A stretch of DNA of 64,000 nt from Cellulomonas sp. (GCF_017744555.1 NZ_JAGIBD010000016.1:18853-82852); one strand, 5' to 3'. Positions 16,858 through 25,772 are shown, numbered from the stretch's first letter. Numbers and translations: made by a program. The notes: generated by a model from the letters alone, not told the origin.

Positions 16858-16965
16858 TCAGCGCTGGCCCTTGTAGAGCTTCCAGACGACGAGCCCCGCG
16901 AACCAGCCGATCGTCAGGGTCGCCGCCACGAGCAGACCGATGAAGACGCCCTCGGTGACAGTCAT
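16858..16965 (-). CDS. Small single-pass membrane protein, 35 aa
   Basis: An ORF of 35 codons with one hydrophobic helix (VFIGLLVAATLTIGWFAGLV, residues 7-26) and a basic C-terminus (WKLYKGQR). It starts at the ATG complementary to 16963-16965. TAGGAT (complement of 16973-16978) lies 7 nt upstream, which suggests a leaderless gene, although GGAG also occurs in the spacer. It is placed 20 nt before the nitrobindin-like gene and is probably its operon leader. It has GC-rich wobble positions like a real gene. Function unknown. Confidence 0.65.
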   Translation of the reverse strand: MTVTEGVFIGLLVAATLTIGWFAGLVVWKLYKGQR

Positions 16966-17005
16966 GGCTCCGATCCTAACGAGCACGCACCCCTACGCTG
17001 TTCCG

Positions 17006-17377
17006 GTGAGCAACCCGACGCGCAGCCTCGTGATCAAGACCACGTCCGGCACGGACCGCCCCGAGGCGGCGAACCAGGCGCTCACCGTCGCCGCCGCCGC
17101 GGTCGCCGCGGGTGCGCAGGTCAGCCTGTGGCTCACGGGCGAGTCGGCCTGGTTCGGCCTGCCGGGCCGCGCGTCCGAGCTGGTGCTCGAGCACGCGACC
17201 CCGCTCGCCGAGCTGCTCGACGTGGTGCTAGAGGCCGGCAGCGTCACGGTGTGCACGCAGTGCGCGGCGCGCCGGGGCATCACGCCCGACGACGTGCTGC
17301 CGGGTGTGCGGATCGCCGGCGCGGCCGTGTTCGTCGAGGAGACCCTCGCCGAGGGTGCGCAGGCGCTCGTCTACTAG
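17006..17377 (+). CDS. DsrE-family protein
   Basis: 123 residues of the DsrE/DsrF-like fold associated with sulfur relay and peroxiredoxin-like proteins. A Cys pair, CTQCAARRGI, is near residues 75-84, and GVRIAGAAVFVEETL follows. The GTG at 17006 has TACGCT at 16994-16999, 6 nt upstream, and no SD: leaderless. Its promoter is back-to-back with that of the 35-residue gene; the starts are only 40 bp apart. It ends 7 nt before the convergent DUF4395 stop. Confidence 0.85.
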   Translation: MSNPTRSLVIKTTSGTDRPEAANQALTVAAAAVAAGAQVSLWLTGESAWFGLPGRASELVLEHATPLAELLDVVLEAGSVTVCTQCAARRGITPDDVLPGVRIAGAAVFVEETLAEGAQALVY

Positions 17378-17384
17378 CGGCCCG

Positions 17385-17879
17385 TCAGGCGCGCGCCCGC
17401 AGCCGCACGCCGAGCAGGTACAGCTCGCACCCGAGGCACAGCCCGAACACGGCGTTGAGGAACGCCGCGACGAGCGCGAACGCCGCCGCGACCGGCACCG
17501 CGACGGCCACGCCGAGCGCGCCGAGGAGCAGCCCGACGCCCGTGACGACGAGCCCGACGAGCTGCGCGAACCTGGGCGGCCGCGGGTCCTCGAGCTCGGT
17601 CGGCGGCGCGAGGCGCGGCCGCACGAACCGTCGGAACAGCCACCCCTGCCACGTGCCACCCACCCCGAAGGCCACACCGAGCGCGAAGCTCGCGGCGACG
17701 ACGGCGAGCAGAGCGGTCGCGGCGGCGGACGTGCCGAGCAGCAGCACGCCGACCAGCAGGACGGCGGTGAGGGCGGCACCGAAGCGGGGGCCGCGGGGGT
17801 CGATGCCGGCGGGGGTCAGCGGCGAGGTGGACGGCGTGGCGGTCGACGGCGTGGCGGTGGACGGGACGGGCTCGGGCAC
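17385..17879 (-). CDS. DUF4395 family membrane protein
   Basis: 164 residues from the GTG at 17877-17879, which has GGAG 6 nt upstream. A Pro/Ser/Thr-rich N-terminal stretch, with a TATPS repeat coded by a short tandem DNA repeat, precedes two pairs of hydrophobic helices (about 40-80 and 110-150). IDPRGPRFGAALTAVLL and the LGCELYLLGVRL segment with CxGC-like spacing (FGLCLGCELY) are typical of DUF4395. Genes of this family commonly sit beside thioredoxin/rhodanese genes, as here. Confidence 0.8.
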   Translation of the reverse strand: MPEPVPSTATPSTATPSTSPLTPAGIDPRGPRFGAALTAVLLVGVLLLGTSAAATALLAVVAASFALGVAFGVGGTWQGWLFRRFVRPRLAPPTELEDPRPPRFAQLVGLVVTGVGLLLGALGVAVAVPVAAAFALVAAFLNAVFGLCLGCELYLLGVRLRARA

Positions 17880-18042
17880 GGGGATCTCCAGGAGGACGTG
17901 ACGGGACGCCGCGACCGTGGGGCTGGGAGCGAAGGGGCGCGGCAGGACGGCGGCGGGGCCGGGGTCGTGGACCGCCGGACGTGGGCACCGGCTCGCGGTG
18001 CACCGGGTGCCGCGACCTCGGGACGAGGTCGGGCGCTCGACG

Positions 18043-18540
18043 TCAGCGGGGCAGGACCCCGTCGGGACAGGAGCCGTCGGGACGGGAGCCGTCCGGACGG
18101 GACGCGAGGGCCGCGAGCGCATGCCGGCGGTCGGTCGCGCCGGAGAGGCGACCGACGACGACGCCGTGGGCGTCGACCAGCAGGGTGGTGGGCGTGCGCA
18201 TCACGTGGAAGCGTCGCACGAGGTCGAGGTGCTCCTCCACGTCCAGCTCCACATGTGAGACGCCCTCGTGCTCGGCGGCCACCTGGGCGAGGACGGCGTG
18301 GGTGCGGCGGCACGGCGTGCACACAGCGCTGGACATCTGCACGAACGTGACGCGCGACCCGAGCGGGGCACCGATCTCGGCGGCCGTCAGCCGGGTGTCG
18401 TCGCCCGTGGTCGGCGTGTGCTCCGCGTCCTCGACGACGCGGGGGTCGACGGCGGTGAACCGACCGTTGCGCGCGCGCCACCACAGCCCGAGCCCGGTGG
18501 CCAGCACCAGGACGGCGACGACGAGCAGCACGCGACCCAC
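18043..18540 (-). CDS. Membrane-anchored thioredoxin-like protein
   Basis: 165 residues. The N-terminal helix (VLLVVAVLVLATGLGLWW) anchors a thioredoxin domain outside. The redox motif is CTPC in SSAVCTPCRRTH, and the cis-Pro occurs in HVMRTPTTLLVDAHG. It resembles mycobacterial ThiX. A short tandem repeat (PDGSRPDGSCPDG) forms the C-terminal tail. The GTG at 18538-18540 begins 1 nt after the stop of the upstream membrane gene, and DUF4395 follows, forming a three-gene redox/membrane operon divergent from glnR. Confidence 0.85.
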   Translation of the reverse strand: MGRVLLVVAVLVLATGLGLWWRARNGRFTAVDPRVVEDAEHTPTTGDDTRLTAAEIGAPLGSRVTFVQMSSAVCTPCRRTHAVLAQVAAEHEGVSHVELDVEEHLDLVRRFHVMRTPTTLLVDAHGVVVGRLSGATDRRHALAALASRPDGSRPDGSCPDGVLPR

Positions 18541-18541
18541 G

Positions 18542-19276
18542 TCAGCTCCCGAGCACGCGCCCGACGACGTACACGAGCGTGCCCGTCACCGTGACCGGGA
18601 GCGTGACGGCGGCGAGCGCGGCGGTCTTGCGCGACAGCGCGGGCAGCCGGTCGAACAGCGCGTGCAGCGCGGCGACGAGCACGCCGACGGAGAACCCGAG
18701 AGCCGCGCCCGGGACGACACCCATCTCGGGCAGCAGGGCTCCGGCGAGGGCACCCGCCGCGGTCGCGGCCAGCGTGGTCACGACGGCGCCGAGCAGCGGC
18801 GCGAGCGTCAGCGCGACGACCGCGGACCCGACGGCCAACGCGGTCGCACCGGTCACGACGAGCGACTCGCCGCCCGCCGAACGGCCGGACGCGACCCATC
18901 CCGTCACGGCGACGGCGACGGCCGTGCCGGCGACCGTCCCGGACACCGACTCGACGAGCCGCGGCCGTCCGTCGCGCCGCAGCAGCTCGTTGATGAACGC
19001 GAGCACGATCGCGCCGGCGAGGACCACGGGCAGGTCACGCAGGTACGGCTCGTCGGCCGCGTAGTGCACCACGGCGACAGCCCCGAGGCCCCCGAGCGCG
19101 ACGACGACCGTCGATCCGGGGCGGAAGGGCAGCCCTGCGAGGCTCGGCCAGCCGATCGCGAAGACGAGCGCGAGGAGGCCGGCGGCGCCGGCGACGTAGA
19201 TCCCCCCGACGTACCCGGCGACGGCGACCAGAGCGGCGAGGGCGGCCGTGACGACCGCACGCGTAGCGAGCTGCAC
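18542..19276 (-). CDS. Hypothetical integral membrane protein
   Basis: 244 residues with about seven hydrophobic helices spanning nearly the whole chain. The family is not certain; proteins like this are conserved next to thiX and glnR genes in actinobacteria. The GTG start is used on the basis of family-like N-terminus [20 protein letters not shown]. It heads the reverse operon that continues with the thioredoxin-like and DUF4395 genes, and is divergent from glnR across 203 bp. Confidence 0.75.
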   Translation of the reverse strand: MQLATRAVVTAALAALVAVAGYVGGIYVAGAAGLLALVFAIGWPSLAGLPFRPGSTVVVALGGLGAVAVVHYAADEPYLRDLPVVLAGAIVLAFINELLRRDGRPRLVESVSGTVAGTAVAVAVTGWVASGRSAGGESLVVTGATALAVGSAVVALTLAPLLGAVVTTLAATAAGALAGALLPEMGVVPGAALGFSVGVLVAALHALFDRLPALSRKTAALAAVTLPVTVTGTLVYVVGRVLGS

Positions 19277-19479
19277 GGGCCGCTACCGGGACGCGCGGGT
19301 CGAGGACGAGGGGGTCTGCACGGCGACGATTGTCGCAGACGCGCCGCCAGCCCCCGGTCGAACGGCGGCAGGACCGCGGCCGGTCGGCGGCCGGTCGGCG
19401 GCCGAACGGCGGTCGGTCGGCGCGGAGCGCGCAGACCAGGCGGTACCGTGTCCACCACTCGCACGCGGGGAGGTACCAG

Positions 19480-20208
19480 GTGGCGGATCTGCTGCTGCTC
19501 ACTCCAGCGTCCGGGGGCTCGGCCCAGGTGCTCCCGGCTCTCGGACTGCTCTCCCACCGTGTCCGGGTGCTTCCCGTCGAACCCTCGGCGCTGGTCGACG
19601 CCCCGGACGCGGACATCGTCGTGCTCGACGCGCGTCGCGACCTCGTGACGGCCCGCACCACCTGCCGCCTGCTGCGCGCGACGGGCCTGACGGTCCCGCT
19701 CGTGCTCGTCCTCACCGAGGGCGGGCTCACCGTGGTGACCGCCGAGTGGGGCGCGGACGACATCGTCCTGGAGTCCGCCGGCCCGGCCGAGGTCGAGACC
19801 CGGTTCCGGCTCGTCATGGAGCGTGCGGCGACCACGAGCTTCGACGACTCGCCGCAGGAGATCTCGTCCGGCGAGCTCACGATCGACGCGGGCGGCTACA
19901 CCGCACGTCTGCGCGGGCGCCCCCTCGATCTGACCTACAAGGAGTTCGAGCTCCTCAAGTACCTCGTGCAGCACCCGGGCCGCGTGTTCACCCGCGCCCA
20001 GCTGCTGCAGGAGGTGTGGGGTTACGACTACTACGGCGGCACCCGGACCGTCGACGTCCACGTGCGGCGGCTGCGGGCCAAGCTCGGCCCCGAGCACGAG
20101 CAGCTCATCGGCACGGTCCGCAACGTCGGCTACCGGTTCGACCCGCCAAAGGACCGCCGGGGCGCGGTCGACGACCGTTCCGGTCTCGCCGAGTCGCTCG
20201 ACGCCTGA
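19480..20208 (+). CDS. glnR: Nitrogen regulator GlnR (OmpR-type orphan response regulator)
   Basis: 242 residues, close to Streptomyces GlnR along the whole length: [20 protein letters not shown] at the start and [19 protein letters not shown] with [13 protein letters not shown] in the winged-helix. The receiver domain keeps the Asp in VVLDARRDL but lacks the usual full phosphorylation pocket, as in known GlnR. It controls nitrogen-assimilation genes such as glnA, amtB and nir in relatives. GTG start with GGGGAGG at 19467-19473. nhaA follows after 2 nt. Confidence 0.88.
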   Translation: MADLLLLTPASGGSAQVLPALGLLSHRVRVLPVEPSALVDAPDADIVVLDARRDLVTARTTCRLLRATGLTVPLVLVLTEGGLTVVTAEWGADDIVLESAGPAEVETRFRLVMERAATTSFDDSPQEISSGELTIDAGGYTARLRGRPLDLTYKEFELLKYLVQHPGRVFTRAQLLQEVWGYDYYGGTRTVDVHVRRLRAKLGPEHEQLIGTVRNVGYRFDPPKDRRGAVDDRSGLAESLDA

Positions 20209-20210
20209 CC

Positions 20211-21482
20211 GTGCGCCGCGCCGGCCAGCGCCTGTTCGGCGCGCTCACGCCCGGGAGCGAGCGCAACCTCGCCGACACGCTCCGCGAGGAGCGGACCGGC
20301 GGCGTGCTGCTCCTGGTGGGCACGGTCGTCGCGCTCGTCTGGGCGAACGCGTGGCCGGCGTCGTACGAGACCGTCTCCGCGACGGTGGTCGGACCGGCCG
20401 CGCTGCACCTCGACCTCTCGATCGCCTCGTGGGCCACCGACGGCCTGCTCGCGGTGTTCTTCTTCGTCGTCGGCGTCGAGCTCAAGCGCGAGATCGTCAC
20501 CGGCGAGCTGCGTGACCCGCGGCGGGCCGTCGTGCCGATCGTCGCGGCCGTCGGCGGCATGCTCGTCCCCGCGGCCCTCTACGTCGCGGTCAACGCGAAG
20601 GCCGCGGGCGGCGACCTCGCCGGCTGGGCGGTGCCGACGGCGACGGACATCGCGTTCGCCGTGTCCGTCCTCGCGATCGTCGGTCGCAGCCTGCCGAACT
20701 CGCTGCGCGCGTTCCTGCTCACGCTCGCGGTGGTCGACGACCTGCTGGCGATCGTCGTGATCGGCGTGTTCTACACCGACCACGTGGCGTTCGGGCCGCT
20801 CGCCGCGTCGCTCGGCACGGTCGCGGTGTTCGCGCTCGTCGTGCGTCGTGGCTGGACGTCCGGCTGGTTGCTGCTCCCCCTCGGGCTGCTCGCCTGGGCG
20901 CTGCTGCACGCGTCCGGCGTGCACGCGACGATCGCGGGCGTGCTGCTCGGCCTCACCGCACCCGCGACGACCGCGGCCACCCAGCGGGCGCTGCGCCTGC
21001 CCGACCCGCCCGAGGAGTCGCTCGCCGAGCGGTGGGAGCACCGGTGGCGGCCCTGGTCCGCCGGGTTCGCCGTGCCGGTGTTCGCGGTGTTCGCCGCCGG
21101 TGTCACGTTCGACTCGGGCGTGCTCGCCGACACCGTCGCCGACCCCGTCGCACAGGGCGTCGCGCTCGGCCTCGTCGCCGGCAAGCCGCTCGGCATCCTG
21201 ACCGCCACCTTCCTCGTCGCCCGGTTCACGCGCGCCACGCTCGCCCCGGGCCTCGGCTGGGGCGACGTGCTCGCGGTCGGGCTCGTCGCGGGCATCGGGT
21301 TCACGGTGTCGCTGCTGGTCGGCGAGCTCGCGTTCGGCGAGGGCAGCGCGCACGACGAGCACGTGGTCGTCGCCGTCCTCGCCGCGTCGCTCGTCGCCGC
21401 GGTCCTGGGCGGCGCGGCACTGTGGCGACGCGACCGGCACCACGCCCGCGACGTCGGGCTGGGAGCCGGAACGGTCGGGTAA
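20211..21482 (+). CDS. nhaA: Na+/H+ antiporter NhaA
   Basis: 423 residues with about twelve helices. The hallmark segments are FFFVVGVELKREIVTGEL, and VPTATDIAFAVSVLAIVGRSLP followed by LAVVDDLLAIVVIGVFY, in which the two adjacent Asp residues are the sodium/proton-binding pair. The C-terminal helices end with GIGFTVSLLVGELAF. The GTG begins 2 nt after glnR stops, so it is probably co-transcribed with glnR. Its stop codon TAA forms part of the -10-like TAAGTT of the next gene. Confidence 0.93.
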   Translation: MRRAGQRLFGALTPGSERNLADTLREERTGGVLLLVGTVVALVWANAWPASYETVSATVVGPAALHLDLSIASWATDGLLAVFFFVVGVELKREIVTGELRDPRRAVVPIVAAVGGMLVPAALYVAVNAKAAGGDLAGWAVPTATDIAFAVSVLAIVGRSLPNSLRAFLLTLAVVDDLLAIVVIGVFYTDHVAFGPLAASLGTVAVFALVVRRGWTSGWLLLPLGLLAWALLHASGVHATIAGVLLGLTAPATTAATQRALRLPDPPEESLAERWEHRWRPWSAGFAVPVFAVFAAGVTFDSGVLADTVADPVAQGVALGLVAGKPLGILTATFLVARFTRATLAPGLGWGDVLAVGLVAGIGFTVSLLVGELAFGEGSAHDEHVVVAVLAASLVAAVLGGAALWRRDRHHARDVGLGAGTVG

Positions 21483-21492
21483 GTTCGCCTCG

Positions 21493-22425
21493 ATGACGAC
21501 CGTCGACTCCGCCACGCTCCTGATCGACGGCCCGTGGCAGCACCGGTTCGTGGCCGCGAACGGCGCACGCTTCCACGTCGCCGTGAGCGGACCCGACGAC
21601 CGCGACGCCCCGCTCGTCGTCCTGCTGCACGGCGTCCCGCAGTTCTGGTGGGCGTGGCGGCACCAGCTCCCCGCGCTCGCCGAGGCCGGCTACCGGGTCG
21701 CCGCGATGGACGTGCGCGGCACCGGCGGGTCCGACAAGCCGCCGCAGGGGTACGACGTGCCGACGCTCGCGACCGACGTCGCGGGCGTCGTGCGCTCGCT
21801 CGGCGCGTCGCAGGCGGTCGTCGTCGGCAACGGCACGGGCGGCGAGGTGGCGTGGGCGCTGGCCGCGCTGCATCCCGAGGTCACGCGGGCCGTCGCCGCG
21901 CTCGGCGCACCGCACCCCCTCGACACGCAGTGGCACCCGAGGGCCGCGCTCCGGCCCGGGGCGATGCGGCGGCTCGCGTTCGTCCAGCTCCCGTCGTTCC
22001 CCGAGCGGGCGCTCATCCGGGGCGACCTCGTGGTGCAGCTGCTCACCGAGTGGGGCGGGGCACCAGGCTGGCTCGACGCGGAGACCGAGCGGACGTACCG
22101 CGACGCGATCCGGGTGCCGTTCGCGGCGCACAGCCAGATGGAGCAGCTCCGCTGGCTCGTCCGTTCGATGCCTCGGCTCGACGGCCGGCGGTACCGCTCG
22201 GCGCTCGAGTCGACCCGGCCGTTGCCCGTGCTGCAGGTGCACGGCGCGAAGGACGGCCTGCGCCCGGCCCCGCGCGCGGCGCTCTCGTCGAGCACGGCCG
22301 CGCTCCTCGGGCAGGACTACCGGTACGAGCTCGTCGCGTCCGCCGGGCACTACCTGCCCGACGAGGTCCCGGAGACCGTCACCGACCTGCTGCTCGACTG
22401 GCTCGGCGACACCGTCCCCGTCTAG
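21493..22425 (+). CDS. Alpha/beta hydrolase (epoxide-hydrolase-like) lacking a recognisable nucleophile
   Basis: 310 residues. [15 protein letters not shown] is the oxyanion motif and [16 protein letters not shown] follows, as in epoxide hydrolases and dehalogenases. The nucleophile elbow reads [12 protein letters not shown], where G-x-Nu-x-G has Gly at the Nu position in place of Asp or Ser. A His suited to the triad is in SAGHYLPDE, and the acid may be in HGAKDGL. The protein could be non-hydrolytic or use another mechanism. TAAGTT (21480-21485) is 7 nt before the ATG. The stop shares CTAG with the convergent nth stop. Confidence 0.85.
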   Translation: MTTVDSATLLIDGPWQHRFVAANGARFHVAVSGPDDRDAPLVVLLHGVPQFWWAWRHQLPALAEAGYRVAAMDVRGTGGSDKPPQGYDVPTLATDVAGVVRSLGASQAVVVGNGTGGEVAWALAALHPEVTRAVAALGAPHPLDTQWHPRAALRPGAMRRLAFVQLPSFPERALIRGDLVVQLLTEWGGAPGWLDAETERTYRDAIRVPFAAHSQMEQLRWLVRSMPRLDGRRYRSALESTRPLPVLQVHGAKDGLRPAPRAALSSSTAALLGQDYRYELVASAGHYLPDEVPETVTDLLLDWLGDTVPV

Positions 22426-23123
22426 TCCTTCACCATCGCCGCGGCCTTCACCGGGTCGACCTCGCCGATCCCGTACGACGGGCACATCGACGCGACCGGG
22501 CACGCGCCGCACGCCGGCTTGCGCGCGAAGCACGTGCGCCGCCCGTGGAAGATCAGCCGGTGGCAGGCCATCGTCCAGTCCTTCTTGGGCAGCAGCTCGC
22601 CGAGCTCGCGCTCCACCACCAGCGGATCGTCGCTCTCGGTGTAGCCCAGCCGCTTGGACAGGCGCAGCACGTGCGTGTCCGTCGTGATGCCGGGGACACC
22701 GAACGCGTTGCCGAGCACCACGTTCGCGGTCTTCCGACCCACCCCCGGCAGCGTGACGAGGTCCGTGAGCCTGCCCGGCACCTCGCCGCCGAACCGCTCG
22801 ACGATCGCCTGCGACAGCCCGGTCACCGCCTTGGCCTTCGCCCGGAAGAACCCGGTGGGCCGCAGGATCTCCTCGAGCTCGTCGGGGTTCGCCGCCGCGA
22901 GCGACTGGGGGTCGGGGTACCGGGCGAACATCGTCGGCGTGGTGAGGTTGACCCGCACGTCGGTGGTCTGCGCGGAGAGCACGGTCGCGACCAGCAGCTC
23001 GAACGGCGACGTGAAGTCGAGCTCGCAGTGGGCGTCGGGGTAGCGGACCGCGAGGGCCCGGTCGACGCGCCTGGCCCGACGCGTCCGGGCGAGCGCGGAC
23101 TCCTGCGGTGCGGTCGTCGTCAC
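22422..23123 (-). CDS. nth: Endonuclease III (DNA glycosylase/AP lyase)
   Basis: 233 residues. Base-excision-repair enzyme for oxidised pyrimidines. The helix-hairpin-helix [14 protein letters not shown] bears the catalytic Lys and [15 protein letters not shown] the catalytic Asp. The [4Fe-4S] loop is C-x6-C-x2-C-x5-C in [17 protein letters not shown] near the C-terminus. TAGGCT (complement of 23130-23135) sits 6 nt before the GTG, without an SD: leaderless. It is divergent from an RsiG-like gene and close to crp, as in mycobacteria. Confidence 0.94.
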   Translation of the reverse strand: MTTTAPQESALARTRRARRVDRALAVRYPDAHCELDFTSPFELLVATVLSAQTTDVRVNLTTPTMFARYPDPQSLAAANPDELEEILRPTGFFRAKAKAVTGLSQAIVERFGGEVPGRLTDLVTLPGVGRKTANVVLGNAFGVPGITTDTHVLRLSKRLGYTESDDPLVVERELGELLPKKDWTMACHRLIFHGRRTCFARKPACGACPVASMCPSYGIGEVDPVKAAAMVKD

Positions 23124-23282
23124 ACGGGGAGCCTAGGACGGACCGCTGACATGCGCGTTCACGCCGAGGGCGGTGACACGTGCCCGGTTGCTCCCGACGG
23201 GGGACGTGAGGGCCGGATCGCTCAAGTCGGGTCTCCCGGGCACCGAGAACGTGGAGGAACGCTCCCGAGGAGGGCCCACCCC

Positions 23283-23699
23283 ATGACGCCACCCGTCGAA
23301 CAACGGGTTCGTGACCTGCGCCTCGACCGGCGCGCGCTGCGCGTCGAGCACGCCCGGGTCGCGTGGTGGCGCCGCATCGTGCGCGCCCGGCTCGACCTCG
23401 CGGTCGCCCGGGCCACCGGGCCGGACGTCCTCGGCGAGGGCGTCGCCTTCCAGCTCCCGCTCGAGGTGGGCGTCGCCGTGCCGCGTCCTGCGGAGCTCGC
23501 CGCCGTGCTCGGGGCCGACCAGGCGGGCGGCGACATCGCCCAGCTCGACGAGCTCCGCTCCCTCGACGCCAGGCTCGCCAGCTACCAGGCGGGCGTCGAG
23601 GCGGCCCTCCAGCGCGCCACCGAGAGGCTCATCGCGAACCTCGCCCACGACCCCGCGACCGCCTCCCAGCTGCTGAACCGACCCCTCGGGCGCGGCTAG
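23283..23699 (+). CDS. RsiG-like helical protein (possible anti-sigma family member)
   Basis: 138 residues, mostly helical and Arg/Ala-rich, with no signal peptide. The segment HARVAWWRRIVRARLDLAVA lines up with the c-di-GMP signature E-x3-S-x2-R-x3-Q-x3-D of the anti-sigma factor RsiG. Arg and Asp are kept, but Ser is Ala, Gln is Arg, and the Glu is one residue off. It may be an RsiG-family protein that no longer binds c-di-GMP in the same way. ATG with a GAGGAGG SD 9-10 nt upstream. It lies between nth and crp. Confidence 0.5.
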   Translation: MTPPVEQRVRDLRLDRRALRVEHARVAWWRRIVRARLDLAVARATGPDVLGEGVAFQLPLEVGVAVPRPAELAAVLGADQAGGDIAQLDELRSLDARLASYQAGVEAALQRATERLIANLAHDPATASQLLNRPLGRG

Positions 23700-23838
23700 G
23701 CCGCAGGTCGTGCCCTGCATGGGGCAGACTTGTGGGGGCTCCGGTCGCTCCGCGGCCGCCCGTGCTCGATGCCGTCGCCGCCCGTCGTGGGCTCGACGGC
23801 CGGCTGGCCGCTCAGCGGCCGGGAAGGTGTGTGCCACG

Positions 23839-24516
23839 GTGGAGGACGACATCGTGCTGACGGCCCCGTTGTTCGCGGGGCTCGACCCGGAGGCCTCGTC
23901 GGCGCTCGTCGACAGCATGAAGCCGATCGAGGCGGTCCGTGGCGACACGCTCTTCCACGAGGGCGAACCCGGCGACCGGCTCTACGTGGTCCGTGAGGGC
24001 AAGATCAAGCTGGGCCGCCGGTCCAACGACGGGCGCGAGAACCTGCTCGCGGTGCTCGGACCGGGCGAGATGTTCGGCGAGCTGTCGCTGTTCGACCCCG
24101 GCCCCCGCACCGCGACCGCGACCGTCGTCGCCGACGCCGTCGTGCTCGAGCTCGGGCACACGGAGCTGGTCCGCTGGCTGCACGACAAGCCGGCCGTCGC
24201 CCAGCAGCTGCTGCAGGCGCTCGCCCGCCGGCTGCGCCGCACCAACGAGGCCCTCGCCGACCTGGTGTTCTCGGACGTGCCCGGCCGTGTCGCCAAGGCG
24301 CTGCTCGACCTGTCGACGCGGTTCGGCGAGCAGGTCGACGAGGGCGTCCGGGTCGCGCACGACCTCACGCAGGAGGAGCTCGCGCAGCTCGTCGGCGCGT
24401 CGCGCGAGACGGTCAACAAGGCGCTCGCCGACTTCGCCGCACGCGGGTGGGTGCGCCGCGAGGGCCGTGCCGTGGTGCTGCTGGACGTCGACCGGCTGGA
24501 GCGCCGGGCCCGCTGA
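23839..24516 (+). CDS. crp: cAMP-receptor-type regulator Crp/GlxR
   Basis: 225 residues, matching Mycobacterium Crp (Rv3676) and Corynebacterium GlxR in length and sequence. The cyclic-nucleotide pocket is GEMFGELSLFDPGPRTATAT near residues 80-100. The HTH is DLTQEELAQLVGASRETVNK near 175-195, preceded by FSDVPGRVAKALLDL. It binds TGTGA-N6-TCACA sites; close matches occur in this window at 34520-34535 and 5925-5940. The GTG at 23839 gives the family-like start MEDDIVLTAPLFAGL. It is followed by a terminator. Confidence 0.93.
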   Translation: MEDDIVLTAPLFAGLDPEASSALVDSMKPIEAVRGDTLFHEGEPGDRLYVVREGKIKLGRRSNDGRENLLAVLGPGEMFGELSLFDPGPRTATATVVADAVVLELGHTELVRWLHDKPAVAQQLLQALARRLRRTNEALADLVFSDVPGRVAKALLDLSTRFGEQVDEGVRVAHDLTQEELAQLVGASRETVNKALADFAARGWVRREGRAVVLLDVDRLERRAR

Positions 24517-24517
24517 G

Positions 24518-24534
24518 GGCCCGGCGGCCGGGCC
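24518..24534. terminator. Compact terminator between crp and the convergent RidA gene
   Basis: GGCCCGGC-G-GCCGGGCC: 8-bp arms around one base, so the true loop will open a few pairs. It starts 2 nt after the crp stop. Confidence 0.5.
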
Positions 24535-24547
24535 GTCGGTCCGGCGG

Positions 24548-25036
24548 TCAGGCCGTCAGCTCGACGACGATCTCGACCTCGACGGGCGAGTCCAGCGGGA
24601 GCACCGCCACGCCGACCGCCGACCGTGCGTGCACGCCGGCGTCGCCGAGCACGTCACGCAGCAGCAGGCTCGCACCGTTGATCACTGCGGGCTGCCCGGT
24701 GAACGCCGGGTCGCTCGCCACGAAGCCGACGACCTTGACGACACGGGCGATCCGGTCGAGCGCGTCGGCGCCCGACGGTCCGCCCTCGGCCTCGACCACC
24801 GCCGCGACCGCGGCGAGCGCGTTGAGCGCCGCGGTGCGGGCGTACCCGACCGCGTCGTCGGGCGAGACCTCGGCGCCGACCTTGCCGGTGGCGACCAGGG
24901 CACCGTCGACGAACGGCAGCTGCCCGGACGTGTGGACGTATGCACCCGTCCGCACCGCCGGGACGTACGCCGCGACGGGCAGAGCGACCTGCGGCAGCTC
25001 GAGACCGAGCTCGGCGAGCCGGGCGGCCGCGCCCAT
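24548..25036 (-). CDS. RidA family protein (long form)
   Basis: 162 residues of the RidA/YjgF fold, in the longer subfamily often placed beside crp and whiB4 in actinobacteria (Rv3678c-like). VRTGAYVHTSGQLPFVDGAL and ALNALAAVAAVVEAEGG are visible. The C-terminal SPVEVEIVVELTA lacks the catalytic Arg position of true RidA, so deaminase activity is uncertain. The ATG overlaps the upstream DUF4177 stop by one base (TGATG), indicating coupling. Confidence 0.88.
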   Translation of the reverse strand: MGAAARLAELGLELPQVALPVAAYVPAVRTGAYVHTSGQLPFVDGALVATGKVGAEVSPDDAVGYARTAALNALAAVAAVVEAEGGPSGADALDRIARVVKVVGFVASDPAFTGQPAVINGASLLLRDVLGDAGVHARSAVGVAVLPLDSPVEVEIVVELTA

Positions 25037-25194
25037 CAGGACTCCACGGGCCGCTTGAGGTACGCCACCAGACCGGCGTCAGGACCCTGGATCACCTGGA
25101 CGAGCTCCCAGCCGTCGGCGCCCCACTGGTCGAGGATCGCCTTGGTGGCGTGGATGATGAGCGGAATCGTCGCGTACTCCCACTTCGTGGCCAT
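25036..25194 (-). CDS. DUF4177-type small protein, 52 aa
   Basis: A 52-residue protein beginning MATKWEYATIPLIIHATKAI. The middle WGADGWELVQVIQGPD is the DUF4177 signature (GxxGWELV). Its place just before the RidA gene and after whiB matches the small Rv3678A-type gene of mycobacteria. The stop TGA and the RidA ATG share one base. Function unknown. Confidence 0.8.
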   Translation of the reverse strand: MATKWEYATIPLIIHATKAILDQWGADGWELVQVIQGPDAGLVAYLKRPVES

Positions 25195-25229
25195 GCGCCT
25201 CACCCTAGTGCGCGGCCGACGGCGTGGTG

Positions 25230-25243
25230 TGCAAGCGCTCTCA
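25230..25243. promoter_or_regulatory. LacI-family-like operator half-match at the whiB stop
   Basis: TGCAAGCGCTCTCA matches 11 of 14 positions of the CebR-type box TGGGAGCGCTCCCA, around the central AGCGCT. It overlaps the whiB stop codon, 36 nt before the DUF4177 gene. Weak evidence. Confidence 0.2.
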
Positions 25244-25540
25244 CCGGACCGGCAGGGACCCGCTCTCCGCGCCGACGAGCTCCGACCACCACGACCGCAC
25301 GTCGGGCCGACGGCGCAGCAACGCCCGCCGTTCGCGCTCCGTCATGCCGCCCCACACCCCGAAGTCCATGCGGTTGTCGAGCGCGTCCGCGAGGCACTCC
25401 AGGCGCACCGGGCAGCCCATGCACACGGTCCGGGCCTCGCGCTGGGCGGCACCCTCGACGAACAGGGCGTCGGGCGAGATCTTGCCCGTGCCGCACGCGG
25501 CGACCGCCGTCCAGTGCGCGTCGTAGGTGACAGTCGACAC
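25241..25540 (-). CDS. WhiB-family Fe-S transcription factor (WhiB4/WblA-like)
   Basis: 99 residues. Four Cys for the [4Fe-4S] cluster: one in VAACGTGK (residue 16), the CMGC pair (about 40 and 43) and one in RLECLADAL (about 49). The turn GVWGG is followed by the basic RERRALLRRR. The neighbourhood (PBP with PASTA, RidA, DUF4177, crp) is that of WhiB4/WblA, redox-responsive regulators of oxidative stress and development. The GTG has a full AGGAGG SD 4-5 nt upstream. It is divergent from the PBP gene. Confidence 0.9.
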   Translation of the reverse strand: MSTVTYDAHWTAVAACGTGKISPDALFVEGAAQREARTVCMGCPVRLECLADALDNRMDFGVWGGMTERERRALLRRRPDVRSWWSELVGAESGSLPVR

Positions 25541-25772
25541 TCGCCCTCCTGGCGCGATGACGGGAGCATGCCGCAGCGAACGCTCCCGGGTCCTGCGGGG
25601 AAACTAGCGGGTGCCGCGGGCATCTGGCGAGCCTCCGTTCGGGTCATATCGACTGATGGACGGTTGACCATGTCCCGTGACCGGGTCCGGCGCATGTGCA
25701 GGTTGGGTGCAGGTCCGCGCCTCGGGGCGACACCGGGGCGGTCCTCCTAGGGGGCCCGACTACCCTGTCGGC

